From Micromonospora echinospora (lineage in GTDB: Bacteria; Actinomycetota; Actinomycetes; Mycobacteriales; Micromonosporaceae): a DNA stretch of 64,000 nucleotides. Position 1 is the first letter of the stretch, and every line of letters begins with the position of its first letter. The stretch spans positions 992,001 to 1,056,000 of the forward strand of contig NZ_LT607413.1 in the NCBI RefSeq assembly GCF_900091495.1, in the 5' to 3' direction. This document shows positions 16,527-24,644 of the stretch, piece after piece. A program made the position numbers and the translations under genes. Under the pieces are notes generated by a model. The model worked only from the letters and a program-made list of their open reading frames with translations. It did no database searches and was not told the origin of the DNA.

Positions 16527-17728
16527 CCGGCCGGCGTGGTCGCGGCGGCAGCAGGTGCGGGCCCGGCGTCGGCAGGTGCGGTCCGGGCGTCGGTGGCACG
16601 GGTCCGTCGGCGGGTGCCGCGTACCCGCGTGACGATCAGCCACGCTGCCCCGGCCAGCAGCACCGCCACCCAGAACCAGGGCATCGCCCAGGTCGAGGCG
16701 GTACGGCTCAGCGTCGGCAGCGGACCGTCCACGGTGGCCGGATCCACGGCGACCCGGACGCTCAGCCGGCCGGTCGGGACGATGCCGTTGATCTGCTCGG
16801 TCACCACGAAGGCGGCTCCGGGCAGCAGTTCGGGCACGGCGACCGGCTCGGTCCCGGCGAGCCGCCAGCCGAACGGGGCGGCGACGTGCACCTGCCCGCT
16901 GCCGGTGAGCCGGACGTTGCCGGTGTTGCGCAGCCGGTAGCTGACCACGACCGGACCGGTGCCGAACGGGTTGGCCGGGTTGTCGTACGCGATCCGGAGG
17001 GCCTCGACCTCCAGCGCGGGACGGACCGCACCGGCCACCCGCAGGTAGATCCGGGCGGCCACCCGGCGGTCGACGGTGACGGTCCGACCGGCGGCGTCGG
17101 CCCGCGCCCCGGTGGCCGAGACGACGATGCCGCCGGCGTGGTCCCCGGGACCGGCGTTGGCCGGCACGGTCACCTGGAACGGCACGATCACGCGTTTCCC
17201 GGCAGGGATCCGGTAGGTCCGTTCGGCGAGGGTCACCCAGGAGCCGACGTCGGTCGCCGGCCGGCTGGCGGGTTGCAGGGCGAAGCCACCGTCGCCGGTG
17301 GTGAACGCGTCGGCCCCGTAGACCGCGAAGGTCATCGGGGTGCGGCTCAGGTTGGTGATCGCGACCCGGTCCGCGATCCGCCGGCCGGGTGCGGCGTCGT
17401 ACAGGAAGTAGGCGCGGCCGGTGGGGCCGGACGCGTTGGACGGCTGGACCGCCCAGGTGAAGCCGTCGGCGGCACCGGACGGGCCGGCCGGAGCCGGAGG
17501 GCTGGGGGCCGGGGCGGCGAGCCGGAGGACCGGCGTGGCGGGGGCCGGGGCGGCATGCCGGAGGACTGGCGTGGCGGGGACCGGGGCGGCATGCCGGAGG
17601 GCCGTCGCCCGCGACGGGGCGGCGACGGCGGCGGCCGGTCCGCCGGCCAGCACGGTGACGATCGCGGCGAGCGCCGCGACCACGGGCGTCAGGTGCGGGT
17701 GAGGGCACCTCGTCATCGTCGGTCGCAC
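16523..17728 (-). CDS. DUF916-like (WxL-interacting type) surface protein
   Basis: About 401 residues from GTG 17728, or 397 from ATG 17716; neither has a strong ribosome site. Signal peptide near residues 12-37, then a low-complexity region with three 12-residue repeats (LRHAAPAPATPV type). A DUF916-like domain follows (FTWAVQPSNASGPTGRAYFL, VAITNLSRTPMTFAVYGADA, VPANAGPGDHAGGIVVSATG), known in Gram-positive WxL-interacting proteins as peptidoglycan-binding. Near the C-terminus is a membrane helix (WFWVAVLLAGAAWLIVTRV) and a basic/Pro-Ala tail. It starts 21 bp after the HtaA gene, so it is in the same iron-boxed operon. Role in heme capture or wall anchoring is inferred from context. Confidence 0.8.
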   Translation of the reverse strand: MRPTMTRCPHPHLTPVVAALAAIVTVLAGGPAAAVAAPSRATALRHAAPVPATPVLRHAAPAPATPVLRLAAPAPSPPAPAGPSGAADGFTWAVQPSNASGPTGRAYFLYDAAPGRRIADRVAITNLSRTPMTFAVYGADAFTTGDGGFALQPASRPATDVGSWVTLAERTYRIPAGKRVIVPFQVTVPANAGPGDHAGGIVVSATGARADAAGRTVTVDRRVAARIYLRVAGAVRPALEVEALRIAYDNPANPFGTGPVVVSYRLRNTGNVRLTGSGQVHVAAPFGWRLAGTEPVAVPELLPGAAFVVTEQINGIVPTGRLSVRVAVDPATVDGPLPTLSRTASTWAMPWFWVAVLLAGAAWLIVTRVRGTRRRTRATDARTAPADAGPAPAAAATTPAG

Positions 17729-17749
17729 AACAAGGTGCCCTTCCGCTCG

Positions 17750-19273
17750 TCAGGACAGGGTCAGGGTGAGGGTGGCGGTGTAGTCGCCCGGCGCGGTGGA
17801 CGCCGGCACGCCGAGGTCCAGGGCCGCGCCGCACTGGAAGGTGCCCGCGCTGGTGCCGGCCGCCGCGCCGCAGAGCGTGCGCGCGCCGCCCAGCCCGGTG
17901 CCGGCGCCCGGCACCGCGCGGCTGCCCGGGGTGACCGCCCCGGCCGCACCGACCAGGCCGTCGTCGACCACCGACGCGCTCGGCGTCCAGCCGAGGTTGT
18001 CGGCGGCGATGACCCCGCCGGGGGTGCCGGTGAAGTCCTCGACCTGCCCGACCACGTTCCAGCCGGCGTTGCTGCCCCGCAGGTCGCTGACGGTGACGGC
18101 GTTGAGCGCGCCGCCGGCCACCGCGCCGGGAGCGGCGGCGGAGAGCGCCACCGACGCGCCGGCCGAGGTCAGGGTCAGCGGGCCGGTCTGGAGCACCTGG
18201 GTGGTGATCTCCTGGTCGGCACCGCCACCCGGCCCGCCGGAGCCCGCGAACGTGATCGGCGTGGCGGTGTCCTGGCTCCGGTCGGTGGAGCCGTGCGCGG
18301 CGAAGGTCAGCACGTAGCACTGGGTCGCCGTGCAGTCGACCGGTTCCCCGTTCCCGTCGGTGTACGTCGGCAGCACGTCCAGCGTGGTGCTGAAGGTGCC
18401 GTCGGCGTTCAGTTTGGCCTGCCCGCCGGAGGAGGACGCCGCCTTGTGCACCCACTTGACCGGCTTGTAGGGGCGGGCGTTCGTCCAGAACTCGGCGGTC
18501 TTCGGTCCGAAGGCGACGTAGAAGCCCACGCCGCCGTTGGCCTCGGCGTCGAAGCCGGAGCCGGTCACGGTCAGCGTCGCGCCGGCCGGGTCGACCGCCG
18601 ACGACGGGGTCACGGTGACCGAGGGGGTGGCCGGTCCGCCGCCGCTGCCGGTGTGGAAGCCGAACGACAGCGGGTCGAGGACCGTACCGGCGGCGAAGAA
18701 GCCGTTGAAGGCGGTCGCCCCGGTGGCGGTCATCGTGGTGGTCAGGTTGCTCCAGTTCACCGTGTCGCCGGAGATCACCGGGGCGACGCCGGAGGTGCCG
18801 AGGGTGGCGATCTCGGCCTGGTCCAGGCTGACCGGCTCGAAGCCACCGCCGCTGACCTCCAGGTCGACGTCGGCGCGCAGCGAGCCACCGGCCGCGTCCA
18901 CCGCCACGGTGGGGTTGGCCAGCGTGATGGTGAAGAAGTGCGCCGGGTACGAGAAGACGACGGTCCCGCCGTACCGGACGGTGGTCGCCCCGGTCGCGGC
19001 GTCGTACGAGCCGCCGGTGGCGGTGAAGCGGAACGTGCCGTCGGTGTTGCGGGTGGCCCCGTCCTCGACGGCGATCGGCGGGTTGCCGTTGCCGGTCGAG
19101 ACGTAGCTGCGGAACGAGCTCTTGAAGCCCCAGTCGAGGCTTCCTCCGCTGATGTCGACGGGTGCCGCCACGGCGGTGCCGACGACGGTCAGCGACGCGG
19201 CGGCACCGAGCACGGCCGCCGCCGCCCAGGGAATCGACCGGCGGAGCGTGCCGCCGGTCCTGCGTACGGGCAT
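17750..19273 (-). CDS. HtaA-domain heme-uptake surface protein
   Basis: 507 residues from ATG 19273. Signal peptide (IPWAAAAVLGAAASLTVVGT) then an HtaA domain, residues about 40-205, beginning DISGGSLDWGFKSSFRSYV, the characteristic start of heme-binding HtaA domains of corynebacterial heme uptake. Residues about 215-340 are a second beta module (GATLTVTGSGFDAEANGGVG, VDCTATQCYVLTFAAHGSTD) that is clearly shared with the product of 19410-20249. A third beta-rich module with paired Cys ends the protein; no C-terminal membrane helix is seen, so anchoring may depend on its operon partners. An iron box at 19306-19324 precedes it, predicting derepression under iron starvation. It would pass heme to the divergent ABC transporter. 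Confidence 0.88.
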   Translation of the reverse strand: MPVRRTGGTLRRSIPWAAAAVLGAAASLTVVGTAVAAPVDISGGSLDWGFKSSFRSYVSTGNGNPPIAVEDGATRNTDGTFRFTATGGSYDAATGATTVRYGGTVVFSYPAHFFTITLANPTVAVDAAGGSLRADVDLEVSGGGFEPVSLDQAEIATLGTSGVAPVISGDTVNWSNLTTTMTATGATAFNGFFAAGTVLDPLSFGFHTGSGGGPATPSVTVTPSSAVDPAGATLTVTGSGFDAEANGGVGFYVAFGPKTAEFWTNARPYKPVKWVHKAASSSGGQAKLNADGTFSTTLDVLPTYTDGNGEPVDCTATQCYVLTFAAHGSTDRSQDTATPITFAGSGGPGGGADQEITTQVLQTGPLTLTSAGASVALSAAAPGAVAGGALNAVTVSDLRGSNAGWNVVGQVEDFTGTPGGVIAADNLGWTPSASVVDDGLVGAAGAVTPGSRAVPGAGTGLGGARTLCGAAAGTSAGTFQCGAALDLGVPASTAPGDYTATLTLTLS

Positions 19274-19305
19274 CGGGTGTTCCTCTCTTTCAGGGGAGGG
19301 CCGAC

Positions 19306-19324
19306 TTAGGTTAGCCTCACCTAA
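19306..19324. promoter_or_regulatory. IdeR/DtxR-type iron box upstream of HtaA gene
   Basis: TTAGGTTAGCCTCACCTAA differs at one position from the perfect 19-bp palindrome found 70 bp away. It lies 33 bp upstream of the HtaA start, a typical operator position for Fe(II)-dependent repression. Confidence 0.88.
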
Positions 19325-19352
19325 CTAATAGCGAGAATCCGCCGAACGCCCT

Positions 19353-19369
19353 CTTGCGCCAGGCGCAAG
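19353..19369. promoter_or_regulatory. Perfect inverted repeat between the divergent heme promoters
   Basis: CTTGCGCC-A-GGCGCAAG, two perfect 8-bp arms around one base, lies between the two iron boxes in the HtaA / 19410 intergenic region. It has no T-run and is too short-looped for a terminator, so a second regulator's operator is a reasonable guess. Confidence 0.5.
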
Positions 19370-19375
19370 ATCCTC

Positions 19376-19394
19376 TTAGGTTAGCCTAACCTAA
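19376..19394. promoter_or_regulatory. Perfect IdeR/DtxR-type iron box upstream of the hmuTUV-like operon
   Basis: TTAGGTTAGCCTAACCTAA is a perfect 19-bp palindrome matching the IdeR/DmdR/DtxR consensus. It ends 15 bp before the ATG at 19410, so a bound repressor would block initiation. Confidence 0.93.
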
Positions 19395-19409
19395 TTTGAG
19401 GAGGTCGCC

Positions 19410-20249
19410 ATGACTGCCCGCCTGGTGACGGCGCTGGTCGGCACCGCCGTGGTCGCGGTGGGTGTGCTCGCCACCGCACCGGCCCACGCCGACACCGTCG
19501 GCAGTGGACCGAACGGCCAGCGACTGACCGTCAGCCGCACCGCCGACCTGCCCCGTGGTGGTGCCACCGTGACCGTCTCCGGATCGGGCTACGACAGCAC
19601 CAAGGGCATCTACGTCGCGTTCTGCGTCGACAACGGCAGCGGGGCGGCACCCTCGCCCTGCGGTGGGGGCGCCGACATGGGCGGCACGTCGGGCCTGTCG
19701 CACTGGATCTCCTCGAACCCGCCCGCCTACGGCGAGGGGCTCGCCGTGCCGTACGGGTCGGGCGGCACGTTCCGGGTCCAGCTCCGCGTCTCGCCGAAGG
19801 TGGGCGACGTGGACTGCACCGTCCGCCGGTGCGTGGTGTCCACCCGCAACGACCACACCCGGGGTGCCGACCGCAGCCAGGACGTCCGGATACCGGTCAC
19901 CTTCGCCAGCGCCGCCGCGCCGACGAGGACCACCGCCGCGCCCCCGTCCGCGCCCGCTCCCACCGGCGGCGCACCCGCCAGCCGGCCAACCGGAGGCGGG
20001 CCCGCCACGGCCCAGCCGACCGGCGGCACCACCGGGGGGACCGCCTCCGCCCAGGCCGCCGCGCCGGGCGACGGCGGCGGGGCCGGCGGTCCCGGCGCGA
20101 CCGCTGGCGGCACGGACCCGGCCGCCACCCAGGTCACCGACAGCGCCGGCACCGGCCGCTGGTGGACCGTCGTGACGGCCGGTCTCGCCGTCCTGCTCGT
20201 CGCGCTCGTGGCGGTACGCGTCCGCAACCGTCGCCGGGAGCGGGCGTGA
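19410..20249 (+). CDS. Membrane-anchored surface protein with the HtaA-associated beta domain
   Basis: 279 residues from ATG 19410, with GAGGAGG ribosome site. Signal peptide cleaved near APAHADT, one beta domain (residues about 30-170: GATVTVSGSGYDSTKGIYVA, VDCTVRRCVVSTRNDHTRGA, DRSQDVRIPVTF), a Pro/Thr/Gly linker, and a C-terminal membrane helix (WWTVVTAGLAVLLVALVAV) with a basic tail. The domain matches the middle module of the HtaA protein across the divergent promoter, so both likely bind the same ligand or partner. It resembles HtaB/HtaC-type accessory proteins in layout. It is the first gene of the iron-boxed transporter operon and overlaps the next gene (GTGA). Confidence 0.8.
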   Translation: MTARLVTALVGTAVVAVGVLATAPAHADTVGSGPNGQRLTVSRTADLPRGGATVTVSGSGYDSTKGIYVAFCVDNGSGAAPSPCGGGADMGGTSGLSHWISSNPPAYGEGLAVPYGSGGTFRVQLRVSPKVGDVDCTVRRCVVSTRNDHTRGADRSQDVRIPVTFASAAAPTRTTAAPPSAPAPTGGAPASRPTGGGPATAQPTGGTTGGTASAQAAAPGDGGGAGGPGATAGGTDPAATQVTDSAGTGRWWTVVTAGLAVLLVALVAVRVRNRRRERA

Positions 20250-21262
20250 GACGACCGGCCCTCCTGCTCGGCGCCCTGGTCCTGCTCGGCGGCACGGTGA
20301 CCGCCTGCGGTCCGGGCGACGCCCCGACCGCCGCACCGGCCACCGGCTGCGGCCCCGCCACCGCCGTGGTCACCGACACCGACGTCGACCCGGTCAGCCC
20401 CGACCCGGGCAGCGTCCTGCCGGTCACCGTCGACTCGGCCGACGGGACCCGGGTCACCGTCGCCGACGCCAGCCGGGTCCTCCCGGTGAACCTCTACGGC
20501 TCGATCGCCGAGATCGTGTTCAGCCTCGGCCTCGGTGACCGGGTGGTCGGCCGGGACACCTCCACCACCTTCCCCGCCGCCGCCCACCTGCCGGTGGTCA
20601 CGCCCACCGGGCACGACCTCTCCACCGAGGCGATCCTCCGGCTGGCCCCCACCGTCGTGCTGGCCGACGAGAGCATCGGCCCGCCGGAGGCTCTCAGGCA
20701 GCTCCGCCGCTCCGGCATCGCCGTGGTGCTGGTCGACGACGAGCAGACCCTCGCCGCCGTACCGGCGCACATCCGGGCGATCGCGGCGGCGCTCGGCGTG
20801 CCGGAGCCCGGCGAACGCCTGGTCGCCCGGGTCGACGCGGAGATCACCGCCGCCCGGCGCAGCGCCCCGACGGACGCCGACCCGCTGCGGATCGCCTTCC
20901 TGTACGTGCGCGGCACCGCCGGCGTGTACCTGATGGGCGGCCGGGGCGCCGGCTCGGACGAGATGATCCGGGCCATCGGCGCGGTCGACGCCGGCACCGA
21001 GATCGGGCTCACCAGGTTCCGGCCGCTGACCAGCGAGGGGCTGGTCAACGCGGCCCCGGACGTGATCCTGGTGATGTCCGAGGGGCTGGCGTCGGTCAAG
21101 GGCGTGGACGGCCTGCTCGCCCTGCCCGGCATCGGGCAGACACCGGCCGGCCGGAACCGGCGGATCGTGGACATGGACGACGGGCTGCTGCTCACCTTCG
21201 GGGCGCGTACCGGCCGGGCCATCCAGGCACTGGCCACGGCCGTCCACGGACCGTGCCGATGA
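20246..21262 (+). CDS. hmuT: Heme ABC transporter substrate-binding lipoprotein (HmuT-type)
   Basis: 338 residues from GTG 20246, which overlaps the previous stop. A lipoprotein signal ends in the lipobox VTAC (Cys about residue 21). The mature protein is a class III periplasmic-binding-type fold (VLPVNLYGSIAEIVFSLGLG, RLAPTVVLADESIGPPEALR, GSDEMIRAIGAVDAGTEIGL, LPGIGQTPAGRNRRIVDMDD), as in HmuT/BtuF/FhuD proteins. Its place between the HtaA-type surface protein and FecCD-type permease, with heme oxygenase nearby, supports heme rather than siderophore as ligand; corrinoid remains possible. Confidence 0.88.
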   Translation: MRRPALLLGALVLLGGTVTACGPGDAPTAAPATGCGPATAVVTDTDVDPVSPDPGSVLPVTVDSADGTRVTVADASRVLPVNLYGSIAEIVFSLGLGDRVVGRDTSTTFPAAAHLPVVTPTGHDLSTEAILRLAPTVVLADESIGPPEALRQLRRSGIAVVLVDDEQTLAAVPAHIRAIAAALGVPEPGERLVARVDAEITAARRSAPTDADPLRIAFLYVRGTAGVYLMGGRGAGSDEMIRAIGAVDAGTEIGLTRFRPLTSEGLVNAAPDVILVMSEGLASVKGVDGLLALPGIGQTPAGRNRRIVDMDDGLLLTFGARTGRAIQALATAVHGPCR

Positions 21263-22287
21263 GGCGTGCGGCCCTGCTCGCCGGACTCGGCGTCACGCTC
21301 GTCCTGCTCTGTCTCGTCGCCGTCGGCACCGGACAGGTCCGGGTGCCCCCGGCCGAGGTGCTCGGTTCGATCCTGCACCGCGTCGGCCTCGACGTCGGCC
21401 CGTTGCCCAGCGTCGCCCACGGCGAGGACGCGCTCTGGGTCGTCCGGTTCCCCCGCGTGGTGCTCGCCGTGATCGTCGGGGCGTCGCTCGGCTGCGCGGG
21501 CGCGCTGATGCAGGGCGTGTTCGGCAACCCGCTCGCCGAGCCGGGGGTCATCGGCGTCTCCTCCGGCGCGGCCGTCGGCGCGGCCACCGCCATCGTCACC
21601 GGGCTCTCCGTCCTCGGTGGCTGGACCGTCGCCGGGGCGGCGTTCCTCGGCGGCCTCGCCGCCACCGCGCTGGTGTACGCGATGTCCCGGACCGACGGGC
21701 GGACCGAGGTGGTCACCCTGGTGCTGACCGGCATCGCGGTCAACGCCGTGGCCGGGGCCCTGATCGGTCTCCTGATGTTCTTCGGCGACGCGGACGCCGT
21801 CCGGGCGATCGCCTTCTGGCAGCTCGGCAGCCTGGCCCAGGCCAACTGGGCGAGCGTGGGGGTCACCGCGCCGTGCGCCGGGGTCGGCATCGCGATCGCC
21901 GTCGCCACCGCCCGCCGGCTGGACCTGCTCGCCCTCGGTGACCGGCCGGCCCGGCACCTCGGCGTCGACGTCGAACGGCTCCGGGTGGGCATGATCGGTG
22001 TCACCGCCCTGCTCGGCGCGGCGGCCGTCGCCTTCACCGGCGTGATCTCCTTCGTCGGCCTGGTGGTGCCGCACCTGGTACGGATGGTCGCCGGCCCCGG
22101 GCACCGGGTACTGCTGCCGGCCAGCGCGCTCGGTGGCGCGATCGTCGTGGTGGCCGGTGACCTCGCCGCCCGGACCCTGGTCGACTACCAGGAACTGCCG
22201 CTCGGGGTGCTCACCGCCGTGGTCGGCGGACCGTGCTTCTTCTGGCTGCTGCGCCGCACCCGGGCCAGGGCGGGAGGCTGGGGATGA
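21259..22287 (+). CDS. hmuU: Heme ABC transporter permease (HmuU-type, FecCD family)
   Basis: 342 residues from ATG 21259, overlapping the hmuT-like stop by four bases. It has the hydrophobic pattern of FecCD permeases with about ten membrane helices and the family motifs RFPRVVLAVIVGASLGCAGA, MQGVFGNPLAEPGVIGVSSG and GVISFVGLVVPHLVR. It imports substrate delivered by the lipoprotein and dimerises in the membrane with the ATPase encoded next. Confidence 0.93.
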   Translation: MRRAALLAGLGVTLVLLCLVAVGTGQVRVPPAEVLGSILHRVGLDVGPLPSVAHGEDALWVVRFPRVVLAVIVGASLGCAGALMQGVFGNPLAEPGVIGVSSGAAVGAATAIVTGLSVLGGWTVAGAAFLGGLAATALVYAMSRTDGRTEVVTLVLTGIAVNAVAGALIGLLMFFGDADAVRAIAFWQLGSLAQANWASVGVTAPCAGVGIAIAVATARRLDLLALGDRPARHLGVDVERLRVGMIGVTALLGAAAVAFTGVISFVGLVVPHLVRMVAGPGHRVLLPASALGGAIVVVAGDLAARTLVDYQELPLGVLTAVVGGPCFFWLLRRTRARAGGWG

Positions 22288-23114
22288 GCCGGCGCAGGTC
22301 CTTCCGTCCCCCGGTACGGCCCGACCGGGGCGGCGTCCACATGCGGGTCCGCGGCCTGGACGTGCGGCGCGGCCCGCGCGCCGTCCTCTCCGGTGTGGAC
22401 GTCGACATCCGCGCGGGCGAGCTGCTCGCGCTGGTCGGGCCGAACGGCGCCGGCAAGAGCACGCTGCTCGGCGCGATCTGCGGAGACCTGCCGGTCAGCG
22501 CCGGCACGATCGAGTTCGACGGCGTGCCGCTGTCCGGCTGGGCACCGATCGACCTGGCACGCCGCCGGGCGATGCTGCCGCAGCGGTCCACCCTCTCGTT
22601 CCCGTTCACGGTCGCCGAGGTGGTGGCGATGGGCCGCGCGCCGTGGACGGGCACGCCGTACGGGGCACAGGACGACGAGGCGATCGCGGAGGCGATGCGG
22701 CTGACCGGGGTGGAGTCCTTCCCGGGGCGGGTCTTCTCGGCCCTCTCCGGGGGCGAGCAGGCGCGGGTGGCGCTGGCCCGGGTGCTCGCCCAGCGGACCC
22801 CGATGCTCCTGCTCGACGAGCCGACCGCCGCGCTCGACCTGCACCACCAGGAACTGGTTCTCACCCTGGCCCGGGACCGGGCCCGCAGCGGCGACACGGT
22901 GGTGGTCGTGTTGCACGACCTGGGGCTCGCCGCCGCGTACGCGGACCGGATCGCGTTGCTCGCCGGGGGTCGGTTGGTCGCCGACGGGCCGCCGGCCGAG
23001 GTGCTCGTCCCGGAGTCGCTCAGCACGGTGTACCGGCACGAGATCGAGGTCCTGCCGCACCCGCGCACCGGCACGCCACTGGTGCTGCCGAAGCGTCCGG
23101 CCGCCGAGCGGTGA
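22284..23114 (+). CDS. hmuV: Heme ABC transporter ATP-binding protein (HmuV-type)
   Basis: 276 residues from ATG 22284, overlapping the permease stop by four bases. Walker A GPNGAGKST, signature ALSGGEQARVALARVLAQ, Walker B MLLLDEPTAALD, and switch HDLGLAAAYADR are intact. The first 20 residues before MRVRGLDVRRG are basic and may be a start artefact; an internal ATG at that point is an alternative start. It is the last gene of the rightward iron-regulated operon; the convergent DUF2470 gene begins 83 bp further on. Confidence 0.94.
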   Translation: MSRRRSFRPPVRPDRGGVHMRVRGLDVRRGPRAVLSGVDVDIRAGELLALVGPNGAGKSTLLGAICGDLPVSAGTIEFDGVPLSGWAPIDLARRRAMLPQRSTLSFPFTVAEVVAMGRAPWTGTPYGAQDDEAIAEAMRLTGVESFPGRVFSALSGGEQARVALARVLAQRTPMLLLDEPTAALDLHHQELVLTLARDRARSGDTVVVVLHDLGLAAAYADRIALLAGGRLVADGPPAEVLVPESLSTVYRHEIEVLPHPRTGTPLVLPKRPAAER

Positions 23115-23197
23115 CCCGCCCGTCCGGACCGCGCCGCGTCCCGCCGCCGACGGGGCGGCCCGGCGGCGGTGTTCGCTGCGGTGGCGGGGCGGTGGCC

Positions 23198-23503
23198 TCA
23201 GGAGGCGTCGGCGCGGGGCGTGACCCCCAGCTTCTCGCACGCCTCCCGGTACATCCGGGCCGCCTCGGCGCGGATCTGGCGTCGCTCGGTGAGTCGGGTG
23301 TGGAACGGGATCCGGACCGGCACCGGCGCGCCGTCGACGGTGGCGACGAACTCCATCGCCTCGTCGTCCATTCCGGACATCCGCGCCTCGGTGGCCCGGG
23401 GCTGGCCGCCGAGACCCTGGCAGATCAGCCGGCAGTCGTCGGCGTGGTCGTCGTTCATGTGCCGGGTCACCGCGGCGACCACGTCCGGCCCGAAGGTCGT
23501 CAC
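23198..23503 (-). CDS. DUF2470-domain protein following heme oxygenase
   Basis: 101 residues from GTG 23503, overlapping the heme oxygenase stop by four bases. VVAAVTRHMNDDHADDCRLI is the DUF2470 signature, found at the C-terminus of HugZ/pyridoxamine-oxidase-like heme-degrading proteins and as stand-alone partners. The conserved MNDDH His may contact heme in HugZ relatives. Translational coupling to heme oxygenase implies a role in heme handling, degradation or iron release; the exact reaction is not established. Confidence 0.88.
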   Translation of the reverse strand: MTTFGPDVVAAVTRHMNDDHADDCRLICQGLGGQPRATEARMSGMDDEAMEFVATVDGAPVPVRIPFHTRLTERRQIRAEAARMYREACEKLGVTPRADAS

Positions 23504-24141
23504 GCGGCGGCTCCCGGCAGCACGGTCCGGCCGAGTTCGGCCAGCATCGCGGTGTTCAGCCGGTAGGCGAGCGCGACCTCGTCCAGGAAACGCTGCCGCT
23601 CCACCTCGTCCCAGGGCACCTCGTCGAGGAGGTTCCGGTAGTGCTCCTTGAAGGCCCGCGCCTCGATGCCGGGGAAGAGGAAGAACCGGACGCCGTCCTC
23701 GGCGAGCCCGAACGACCGCTGCACCGCGCGCAGCATCACCTGCCCGCCGGAGAGGTCACCGAGGTACCGGGTGTAGTGGTGCGCGACGTATCCCGCCGGC
23801 CAGGTGAAGGCGATCTCCCGCAGCCGGGCCTGGTACTCCAGGGTGGCCGCTCCCGGGGTGATCCGCGCGGCCCAGTCCGGGCCGTGCAGGAACTCCAGGT
23901 CGGCCGCGAGCGCCGGGACCCGGTGCAGCGCGTCGTCGACGAAGGGGCCGGCGACCGGGTCGGTCCGCATGACCTCCGCCGCCTCCTCCAGCGTCTGGTA
24001 GACGAAGAAGAGCTGTTCGGGCAGGGCCGCGTAGCCACCCCGGTCCAGCTGGCCGCCGAGCAGGGCGTCGAAGTACCCGAGATGCTGCGCCACCCGGTGG
24101 TCCGGCCTGGTGCGCTCCCGCAGTTCCGCCGCGAATCCCAT
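23500..24141 (-). CDS. hmuO: Heme oxygenase (HmuO-type)
   Basis: 213 residues, the usual length. Cleaves heme to biliverdin, CO and Fe2+ using O2 and electrons. The proximal-His region near the N-terminus (RTRPDHRVAQHLGYFDALLG) and the distal helix YVAHHYTRYLGDLSGGQ, whose DLSGG glycines pack over heme, are both present. Start ATG 24141. An iron box lies 13 bp upstream (24154-24172), so it is predicted to be induced with the uptake system, releasing iron from imported heme. The DUF2470 gene follows in an overlapping operon. Confidence 0.95.
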   Translation of the reverse strand: MGFAAELRERTRPDHRVAQHLGYFDALLGGQLDRGGYAALPEQLFFVYQTLEEAAEVMRTDPVAGPFVDDALHRVPALAADLEFLHGPDWAARITPGAATLEYQARLREIAFTWPAGYVAHHYTRYLGDLSGGQVMLRAVQRSFGLAEDGVRFFLFPGIEARAFKEHYRNLLDEVPWDEVERQRFLDEVALAYRLNTAMLAELGRTVLPGAAA

Positions 24142-24153
24142 GATCCACCCCCC

Positions 24154-24172
24154 TTAGGTAAGGCTAACCTTA
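24154..24172. promoter_or_regulatory. Iron box upstream of heme oxygenase
   Basis: TTAGGTAAGGCTAACCTTA is a near-palindromic DtxR/IdeR-type 19-mer ending 12 bp before the heme oxygenase ATG (minus strand). Together with the boxes at 19306 and 19376, it places uptake and degradation under one iron-responsive repressor. Confidence 0.9.
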
Positions 24173-24204
24173 ATGACCCCCGAGGGGAAGGGTTCGCTGG
24201 CGGC

Positions 24205-24465
24205 TCAGACGTGATCTCGCCCGTTCGGTCCCCCCACCTTCCGGGAATGGTTGCTCAACCCCCGGTCCCCGGCAAGGAGCCGGATGTCCCGGATCGAGGA
24301 GCGGGGAAAGACCACCCGGCCGAGGAGGGTGAAGTCGGCGGAGTACACGTCGACGAAACCGTCGTCGTGGTCGCGGTCGGCGTACTCCTCGGCGAACAGC
24401 GACGCGCCGACCAGCAGGTGCCGACCGTCGTAGGCGAGACCGCGCCCGAAGCCCTCGGTGGTCAT
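24205..24465 (-). pseudogene. Probable gene remnant (C-terminal fragment of an unrecognised protein)
   Basis: An 86-codon frame from ATG 24465 to 24205. MTTEGFGRGLAYDGRHLLVG and DGFVDVYSADFTLLGRVVFP read like blades of a beta-propeller or similar larger protein, but the frame upstream runs through non-protein-like sequence into the tRNA gene. I therefore read it as the tail of a broken gene left beside a tRNA, a common integration site. A genuine small protein is the alternative. No ribosome site is evident. Confidence 0.4.
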
Positions 24466-24600
24466 CCGCGCCGCCGCCGACTCCGTCGACGCCGTGGTGG
24501 CGGACGCGCTCCGCCGCTGGGGCTGAGCCACGTGCCGGTGCGCGCCGACTGACCGGTCACCGGAAGCGGTCGGCGGATCCGGCCCCGGACGCAACGAACG

Positions 24601-24631
24601 CCCTGGTTCGGGATACCGTCCCGTACCAGGG
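24601..24631 (-). terminator. Stem-loop downstream of tRNA-Ala
   Basis: CCCTGGT-T-CGGGA / TCCCG-T-ACCAGGG form a 13-position stem (one T-T mismatch) with a five-base loop, 13 bp after the tRNA 3' end in the minus direction. No long T-run follows, as is common in high-GC actinobacteria. Confidence 0.7.
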
Positions 24632-24644
24632 CGTTTCACAAGGG

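Noticed and set aside
16527..18455. Upstream extension of the 331-residue surface protein frame
   Set aside because: Overlaps the DUF916-like and HtaA genes out of frame; the true start at 16526 has a signal peptide and ATGA coupling.
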